Assembly (NCBI GenBank): GCA_004014935.1
Contig: CP025322.1
Location: 2,914,001-2,978,000, forward strand
From: Saccharomycopsis malanga
Lineage: Eukaryota; Ascomycota; Saccharomycetes; Ascoideales; Saccharomycopsidaceae
Length of the DNA: 64,000 nt
Direction: 5' to 3'
The translations under genes and the position numbers were made by a program. Shown here piece by piece: positions 57,499 to 64,000 of this stretch; the stretch's first letter is position 1, and the number at the start of each line of letters is the position of its first letter. Below the pieces are notes generated by a model. That model was not told the origin of the DNA, searched no databases, and was given only the letters and a program-made list of their open reading frames with translations.

Positions 57499-59642
57499 AC
57501 TTAGGAGTAAATATATTAACTATCCTAAGGGGAAATATATTTTTTTAAACATGCTACAGGCAAGGTGTCGTTGCAAAATACTAATATAGTACCTTATATA
57601 ACAAACCTTATTTCGTAAAGGGTCAAATAAATTTTTGTATTTATTAGCTCAATCCTACATTTGTTTTAAAAAAAGCCTTTTTAATCAAGTTTCCATCAAG
57701 ATAATATGGGTTCTAAATAGTTTATTATGAGTTCATTCATGCTGTATTTGCAAGAATTGTACAGGTCATTTCTTGAACAGTCAAAATAGTAGTTTTGTCG
57801 TCTATATACTCAAGATATTTGCGGTTGTATAGTAACTTAAGCAATCTATGAGACTAAATTACTCATCCCTGATCTGTGCACAGATTTCAAACTTGTAGCT
57901 TGTAGGTTGCAAAAACTTATTATGGAGAGATACATTTATTTCACTTTAGCTTGATATTTCATCAAGAATACTATATCACAAGTTGAGCCCAAAGGTGATC
58001 ATTTGAAATATAACTCAGGCTTGAATATTTGGAAAAGCTGTGTAGTGTTATGGATTTTTAAAAGGTAGAACTTGAGCTTTTAGACAGTCTCTTTGAAAAT
58101 AGTATGTCGTCTACAAAATACACTTGGTCTAAACGTTTATAATATTATGCATGGATGAATAAAAGAAGTAAGCTGATTGGCTAATTTTATGAGTCAATAT
58201 TATTTTTCAAGGCAAAAGTTCAACCGTTTAAATAATAGTGATACTACACTTATTTCTTGCCCTGTACTTATCGATATTCACGTACACTCGTTGTTGCTCA
58301 AGAAAAAATGCTGAGTTTGATCATTTCGAGTACTATGAATTTATTGAAAGGATATTCTATATATGTTAAAAGATAGGGCTTAGTACGATTAAAAGATAGC
58401 CTTTGTAGGGAAAACAAAAAGTTCAAGATAACAATGCAACGTATTGATGGAACATGGAATGGTAATTGCCGAAAAATGTTCAAAAAAAATTCCATAATTG
58501 CTTTTTTGATAAATCGTGCTAATTATTACTTTTCGATAAAATTTTTCAAAAGACTCTTTGATAAGTTCTACATTACGGTTAACACTCCGACAAGATCTAA
58601 AAACAAACAATGAAAGCTGCTAAAAAATCGAATGTAGTCAGTTTCTTTAACTGTGTACTACGCTTTCAACTTGGCTACGACCTTAACAACTGCTCACTAG
58701 TTTATCAACGCCGCTTTAACAACCCTGACATTCCCCAGACCATGTGAGCTATGCGCCGCATACCAAGAACATCACTACTTATTCTAATTTCACGTGACGT
58801 TTCTCGAGGCTGCAACTTCCCAACATGCATGAAAATATGCAATTTCGCCGTATCCTACCAACCATCAACTGAAGGATATCTTCATAGTCTTGTGATGCCT
58901 GGTGGGTTTATGCAGGATGACAGAATGTATAATAGGGGAAATTAGCCATGATTGCATCTCTACTGATAAGAATCTGAGGGATAACTGGCTCTGCTGCTTG
59001 GCGAAGCATGATATACCAGTATATCGATGAATACAGAAATAAATCATTGGATTTGAAGATGTTTTGTAGCAATTAAAGTAGTAACAGTAATAAAATATCA
59101 TTGGGAAAAGTCAATGTTGTTGATAAAATCGAGTAAGGGCAGGTTGGTACTTTTTCTTTGGCGCCTTTCTGTATTACAAGATAGGAGTGTTTCATTCGAT
59201 GCTTGATTCATTTTTACCTTATCTTCGGCATTGCCTTATGCAAACTAATGCTTCCAAGCTATCCATCACTAGGTTACTCACCTTTTTCACAGCATTAGTG
59301 CATCCTCACTTGGGCCTTGTTTGCTGTCTCATTGTGAACCTCCATAGTGGGGCTCAACTTGTGATGGATAATATCAAGCAGAGTTCACTAGTGTGTTCTA
59401 TTATTAATGGCATCCTTGAAAACATACAATATATAACTGCAACAAGTTCCCTATAATTTTTTTCTTCTTGTTTGACACTTTTTCTTTTATTGTTCTACAC
59501 TATCAATTGTCAAACACTCTTGCATATCATTGTGCAGTGTTGATAATCTTTTTTTTGTTTTTTCATTCGAACGTTTTCCAGATATTATTAGCTTAAATTT
59601 TGTTCAACTTCTTTGCTGGAGCATTTGAAAGCAATTATAGCC
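57499..59642. other. Long AT-rich upstream region of OPT copy B
   Basis: These 2.1 kb contain no convincing gene. One GATAAG (58965-58970) and several T-runs are visible. Together with 55894-57416 this makes a 3.7-kb divergent regulatory spacer between the two transporters, long for this window. Confidence 0.45.
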
Positions 59643-62234
59643 ATGGTGCAAGACAACTATGACGAAAAGTCATTGAAGGAGAATTACCTTAGTACCAAGA
59701 CTTCCATTGGTGAGGTTTCTATTGATGAATATGACCATGACTTGGGGAATCTTGATGAGCGGTATAAGCAAGAATTATACGAGAAGTTAGGGCATGGAAA
59801 CCTTCAAAATGATGAAACCATTGAAGATATTGAGTATCTTTTCACCAAATGTAATGAGATGTCCATCAAAGAGGCTGTTGAGATTCTTAAAGTTTCCATT
59901 GAACATCATACCAACGATCCAAATTTCCCTGCTGATGATTATCTCCTTATTCAAGAGTTGGTCAAAGGTGTTGAAGCAAATACCAACATGAGTCCAGAAG
60001 ATTGGTCTTTCAAAACCAAAATGTTTGCTGTTTTCAATGAATACCATTCTCCTTATTCTGAAGTGAGAGCTATTTCTTCACCTCTTGATGACCCAACCAT
60101 TCCTATTGAAACCTTTAGAGCCTACTTTTTAGGATTTTTTTGGGCAGTGGTTGGTACTGCTATCAATGAATTCTTTTCCCATAGAATGCCTAGTATTTCT
60201 CTTTCTTCTTCCGTGTGTCAAATGTTGCTTTATCCATGTGGTAAGTTTTTGGAAAAAGCTTTGCCTGACTGGGGATTCACTGTTGGAGGTACCAGACATT
60301 CTCTCAACCCTGGTGACTGGAATTACAAAGAACAAATGTTTTCTACCATCATCTTCAATGTTGCTCTTGGTGGTTTGTACGTCAGTTACAATATCTATGT
60401 TCAAAAGTTGGAGGTGTTTTATGGAAGTAAATGGGTCAATCTTGGTTATCAAGTTTTGCTTGCTTTGAGTACTCAAACCTTGGGTTTTGGTTTTGCCGGT
60501 ATCTTGAGAAAAGTGGTTATTTATCCTGTTCGTGCTGTCTGGCCAACCTTGTTACCAACCATTGCTTTAAATCAAGCTTTATTGAAAGCAGAACCAAAAG
60601 AAGTTATCAATGGCTGGTCTATTTCTCGTTATAGATTCTTTTTCATTGTTTGTCTTGGTTCTTTCCTCTACTTTTGGTTACCAAATTATCTTTTCACCGC
60701 ATTATCCACTTTCAACTGGATTACTTGGATTGCTCCTCAAAACTTCAACTTGGCTGCTATCACTGGTAGCTCCAGCGGTCTTGGTTTAAATCCTGTTTCT
60801 ACGTTTGACTGGAACGTTTTGAACATGAATAATCCATTATCCATTCCTTTTTTCACTCAAGCCAACCAAATGATTGGTACTGTCCTCGGTTTCTTATGTA
60901 TTGTTGGAGTGTATTACAGCAACTACAAATGGACAGCTTACTTGCCTATTAACAGTAATGCCATTTTCTCCAACAAAGGTAAATCTTATGATGTCAAATC
61001 TGTGATAACCAACGGAAAACTTGATCCAAAGAAATACAAAGAATATGGCCCACCATACTATTCTGCTGCTAATTTGGTTGTTTTTGGCGGTTTCTTTGCC
61101 CTTTATCCATTCTCCATTGTTTACACCTGTTACACTGAATGGAAAGCCATTGTTTCAGCTATGAAATCCTTGAAAGGTATTTTCACTTCGTTCCATAAAT
61201 CCAACTTTGAAAACTTCCAGGACCCACATTCTCGTATGATGTCCAAATACAAAGAAACTCCAGACTGGTGGTTCTTGGTGATTTTGGTCATTTCTTTGAC
61301 CTTTGCCATCTTATGTGTCAAGCTCTATCCAGCCAACACTCCTGTTTGGGGTGTTTTCTTCACCGTTGGTATCAATTTCATCTTCTTGATTCCTTTGACC
61401 ATCATCTATTCTGTCACTGGTTTCTCTTTCGGTCTTAATGTGCTTGTTGAGTTAATCATTGGTTATGCCATTCCAGGCAATGGTGATGCACTTATGACTT
61501 TGAAAGCATTTGGTTACAACATTGGTGGTCAAGCTGAAAACTTTGTTACTGACCAGAAAATGGCCCATTACGCTAAAATCCCACCTAGAGCTATTTTCCG
61601 TGGCCAATTGATTGCTGTCTTGTTGCAAGTTCTCGTCTCTCTTTCGGTTATTAACTGGGAAATGGGTGCTGTTGAAGGTATTTGTACTAAACATCAAAAA
61701 GACAAGTTCACCTGTCCAAACGAAGTCACATATTACAGTTCCTCTGTGCTTTGGGGTGTCATTGGCCCTCAAAGAGTGTTTGGTGTCTTGTATCCTATTT
61801 TGAAATACTGTTTCGTGATTGGTCTTCTTCTTGCTTTTGTCTGTATTGCCATCAAACACTTCTTCCCAAAACAAACTGCTTACTTCCATCCTACTTTGAT
61901 CATTGGTGGTTTCTTGGTCTTCGCTCCTTATAACTTCTCCTACTATTTGCCAGGCTTCTATCTCGGCTACATCTTCAACTACTTTATTAAAAAGAGATAT
62001 ACTTCTTGGTGGGAAAAGTACAACTATATCTTATCTAGTGCTATGAGTACTGGTGTGGCTTTCGGTGCTATCATCATCTTCTTTGCTGTCCAACTTAAGG
62101 GTTACCAAGTTGATTGGTGGGGAAACTCGGTCAGTTATGCTGGTACTGATGGTGGTAATGGCCAACCATCATTGTTGGATCCTGCTACTGCTCCAGATGG
62201 CTACTTTGGTATTCGTTATGGTAATTTCAGCTGA
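59643..62234 (+). CDS. OPT-family oligopeptide transporter (copy B)
   Basis: Paralogue of the transporter at 53293-55893. I start it at the ATG at 59643 (MVQDNYDEKSLKENY), giving 863 aa; an extension of ten codons upstream lacks an ATG. It has the same architecture: an acidic N-terminus, the block HSPYSEVRAISSPLDDP, about 14-16 TM helices, NIGGQAENFVTDQKMAHY, VDWWGNSVSYAGTDGG, and an end reading DGYFGIRYGNFS. Codon use is markedly richer in T-ending codons than copy A. The pair is head-to-head with a 3.7-kb spacer, an arrangement expected from an inverted duplication or from independent retention after one. Substrates of the two may differ; nothing in the sequence tells which. Confidence 0.94.
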   Translation: MVQDNYDEKSLKENYLSTKTSIGEVSIDEYDHDLGNLDERYKQELYEKLGHGNLQNDETIEDIEYLFTKCNEMSIKEAVEILKVSIEHHTNDPNFPADDYLLIQELVKGVEANTNMSPEDWSFKTKMFAVFNEYHSPYSEVRAISSPLDDPTIPIETFRAYFLGFFWAVVGTAINEFFSHRMPSISLSSSVCQMLLYPCGKFLEKALPDWGFTVGGTRHSLNPGDWNYKEQMFSTIIFNVALGGLYVSYNIYVQKLEVFYGSKWVNLGYQVLLALSTQTLGFGFAGILRKVVIYPVRAVWPTLLPTIALNQALLKAEPKEVINGWSISRYRFFFIVCLGSFLYFWLPNYLFTALSTFNWITWIAPQNFNLAAITGSSSGLGLNPVSTFDWNVLNMNNPLSIPFFTQANQMIGTVLGFLCIVGVYYSNYKWTAYLPINSNAIFSNKGKSYDVKSVITNGKLDPKKYKEYGPPYYSAANLVVFGGFFALYPFSIVYTCYTEWKAIVSAMKSLKGIFTSFHKSNFENFQDPHSRMMSKYKETPDWWFLVILVISLTFAILCVKLYPANTPVWGVFFTVGINFIFLIPLTIIYSVTGFSFGLNVLVELIIGYAIPGNGDALMTLKAFGYNIGGQAENFVTDQKMAHYAKIPPRAIFRGQLIAVLLQVLVSLSVINWEMGAVEGICTKHQKDKFTCPNEVTYYSSSVLWGVIGPQRVFGVLYPILKYCFVIGLLLAFVCIAIKHFFPKQTAYFHPTLIIGGFLVFAPYNFSYYLPGFYLGYIFNYFIKKRYTSWWEKYNYILSSAMSTGVAFGAIIIFFAVQLKGYQVDWWGNSVSYAGTDGGNGQPSLLDPATAPDGYFGIRYGNFS

Positions 62235-62847
62235 GAAATTACTCTTTTCAATTCCACATATTTTTTAATTTCACTTCTTTTCTTTTTTGGTTTTTAACCA
62301 TATCTTCAGTTTTTCAATTTCAATTTCTTGCTTTCTCTTGTTTCTGTTTTCAATCTCCACTGCTGGTCTTGGGATACAACCTTTAGCTATTTCTTTACTT
62401 TATTTCTTCCCAATGTCAATTAATTGTTTCTATTTATCCATGTCTTGTAAACTATTTATTACTGTAAGAAAAAAAAGGCATAACCTGCAAGTACATTAAT
62501 AACCCTAATAGAAAATGAGAAAAAAACAAAAATGGAATGAAATATTATTAATGGATTAAAGCATAATGAAGAACAGAAACAACATGACAAAGAATTGTTA
62601 TATAAAGATAATTAAACAGCAAGGAAAACAGGAGAGAACAAAAAACTGACAAAAGTATATGAGAAATACCTGTATAGCTAGGAAGTTATTGGCGAAATAA
62701 AATGAATAAAAGACAAACTCGGAAAAACTATGAAATCTGAGCAAGGTGATGGAGTTGATAAGAATATGGGCGTAATGGAGTAGGGTATTATAATGTAGGG
62801 AAGAATATCAAACGGATGGGGGTATCATGAAGTATTTTACAATTGTA
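62235..62847. other. Convergent intergenic region OPT-B/DGK1
   Basis: AT-rich 3' flanks of both genes with several T-runs. I see no repeat, RNA gene or ORF worth calling. Confidence 0.4.
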
Positions 62848-63912
62848 TCAACGGATTTCTGCGGTTTTTACAAGACTGAACAAGAACATACTTGACAATG
62901 TTGGAATGGTGAAATTGTCATCCCAATTCAAGATGTCAATGCCTTCAGATAAAGCAGCAATGAATCCACAAGCAATGGAATAAGTAATTAAATTCAAACG
63001 ACTTGTTTCCTTGGACCATAAAATATCATCTGTGAATTTAAACGTTGGGACAAAATAACCGTAGAACAAAAGACAAGAAAGGGTTCCGGTGATAAAGGCA
63101 GCCAAGGAGCCGGCCAAGCTTTTGTTTCTGGCAATCTTGGGAGTCAAATAACCGTAAGCTCTACCAATAGTGGAAGCAGCGGTATCAGACCAACTCAACA
63201 ACAAAACTGCCATGACACCAATATCTTTAGGAAAAGGTTTGAAAGCAATAGACAAGCCTAGCAAATACCAAATGACGCCATTATAACTATTTACTTCTTT
63301 TTCTCTCATAAGAAAGCCTACGGTATTACAGTAGGCCTTGTTGAATTCCGGGATTCTGAATCTGGCAAGATCAAGACTGAAGATAACCGCACAAGCAGTG
63401 GATAAGTAAGGCACGAAAATCTGGGTATTCAAGTTTTGGGTGTAGAAATATAACGTGATGAACCCAATGGAAACATGTAGAAACTTTCTAGGGATTTCAT
63501 GTTTATGGATAAAAGCATGGAATTTTTGATGAGCCGCCAAATTCAAATTACTTTCCAGTTTTGATTGTATGTCGTGAACGCCATATTTGTCCTGATGGGG
63601 TTCTTCAAAAGAAACAGAAGATGACGATGAGCAAATGCCATCTTTCTTGGATTTATCAAAAACCCCGTCAATTTCATTATCATCCTCGTCTTCATCATCT
63701 TCGTCATCTTCGTCTGTGTCTTCAATGTACTCTAAGTCATCATCGTCTTCTTCTTCTTCTTCTTCTTCTTCTTCTTCTTCTTCTTCTTCAGGATGATAAT
63801 CCAGATCATCTTCGGAATTATACGTGAGGTCCTCTTTTGCCGCCGTAATACTCAACGCTTCACTCTCATCTTTAGGAATAACCGGAGGTGCTGCTGAAGA
63901 AGATACCATCAT
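62848..63912 (-). CDS. DGK1: Dgk1, CTP-dependent diacylglycerol kinase
   Basis: Dgk1 phosphorylates diacylglycerol to phosphatidate using CTP, at the ER/nuclear membrane, counteracting the Pah1 phosphatase. The 354-aa product (yeast 290) has an acidic N-terminus with an uninterrupted run of 15 Glu followed by Asp/Glu-rich sequence (about residues 42-85). The CTP-transferase domain runs from about 140: HEIPRKFLHVSIGFITLY, then TM segments, FLMREKEVNSYNGVIWYLLG, the LLSWSDTAASTIGRAYG block, NKSLAGSLAAFITG and SEGIDILNWDDNFTIP. The extra length comes from the acidic tract. The gene faces away from the window end; only 88 bp of its promoter is visible. Confidence 0.93.
   Translation of the reverse strand: MMVSSSAAPPVIPKDESEALSITAAKEDLTYNSEDDLDYHPEEEEEEEEEEEEEEDDDDLEYIEDTDEDDEDDEDEDDNEIDGVFDKSKKDGICSSSSSVSFEEPHQDKYGVHDIQSKLESNLNLAAHQKFHAFIHKHEIPRKFLHVSIGFITLYFYTQNLNTQIFVPYLSTACAVIFSLDLARFRIPEFNKAYCNTVGFLMREKEVNSYNGVIWYLLGLSIAFKPFPKDIGVMAVLLLSWSDTAASTIGRAYGYLTPKIARNKSLAGSLAAFITGTLSCLLFYGYFVPTFKFTDDILWSKETSRLNLITYSIACGFIAALSEGIDILNWDDNFTIPTLSSMFLFSLVKTAEIR
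63746..63789 (+). repeat. CTT trinucleotide microsatellite inside DGK1
   Basis: About 14 uninterrupted CTT repeats on the plus strand, coding the poly-Glu run of Dgk1 on the minus strand. Such pure tracts are prone to length changes between strains. Confidence 0.9.
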
Positions 63913-64000
63913 ATATCAATACCAATACTGATTTCAAGTTGATTAAGACTTTAAACTCTCGATACTGGCTAAGGAGTAAACGATATTAAATAATAAAGCG

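Noticed and set aside
1-64000. CRISPR arrays, bacterial operons, prophage or riboswitches.
   Set aside because: The window is clearly nuclear DNA of a yeast; no spaced palindromic array or bacterial signal was seen.

Overview
This window looks like a chromosomal segment of an ascomycete budding yeast (Saccharomycotina). It is AT-rich, with compact single-copy genes. Introns are short and 5'-biased, starting GTAAGT/GTATGT, with an ACTAAC-type branch site close to the acceptor. Eight introns can be placed in six genes (YHM2 two, ESS1, the 12.9 kb gene, CTK1, VMA3 two, the FMP46-like gene). Leucine is coded by TTG, and in-frame CTG is absent from the highly expressed VMA3, SNU13 and the GPI-protein gene. 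That fits the CUG-Ser clade (Candida/Debaryomyces relatives) but does not prove it.

Layout, left to right: SPT7 (SAGA), CCT5 (chaperonin), YHM2 (mitochondrial carrier), ESS1 (prolyl isomerase), an unrecognised two-TM protein, RSC4 (RSC), an AMMECR1-domain protein, ETP1/BRAP2-type RING protein, a small GPI cell-wall protein, an unrecognised coiled-coil protein, GOS1 (Golgi SNARE), CTK1 (CTD kinase), SUR2 (sphingolipid hydroxylase), NCS6 (tRNA thiolation), VMA3 (V-ATPase c), ROT2 (glucosidase II), SNU13 (snoRNP/spliceosome), a DDB1/CPSF-A family protein (probably Mms1), an FMP46-like protein, HUL4 (HECT ligase), two head-to-head OPT oligopeptide transporters and DGK1. There is no operon logic. 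These are housekeeping genes in mixed orientation, several sharing divergent promoters (ROT2/SNU13, MMS1-like/FMP46-like, OPT/OPT).

The most unusual content lies between the genes. At least 20 copies or fragments of a short dispersed element sit in the intergenic DNA, in both orientations. The longest copies (about 300-340 bp) have a tRNA-like head with a good Pol III box A and box B. All end in an (ATT)n-type tail. Many are 5'-truncated, and several carry perfect target-site duplications of 9-15 bp. This is the structure of a tRNA-derived SINE mobilised by a LINE-type machinery, which is rare in budding yeasts. A second family, a diverged 1.1-kb repeat in two copies, has its own tRNA-like head and a conserved T8 run. 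Four solo LTRs of one LTR-retrotransposon family are present, one with an intact 5-bp duplication and one with a SINE lodged in it.

Other points: a three-way-junction RNA-like fold near the left end, a 13-nt micro-exon and a GC-rich structured intron in VMA3, minisatellites with about 22-bp and 27-bp periods, in-frame peptide repeats just beyond the stop codons of NCS6 and the FMP46-like gene, and TTACCCG (Reb1-like) sites in five promoters. All coordinates and identities were read by eye; no alignment or folding program was run.
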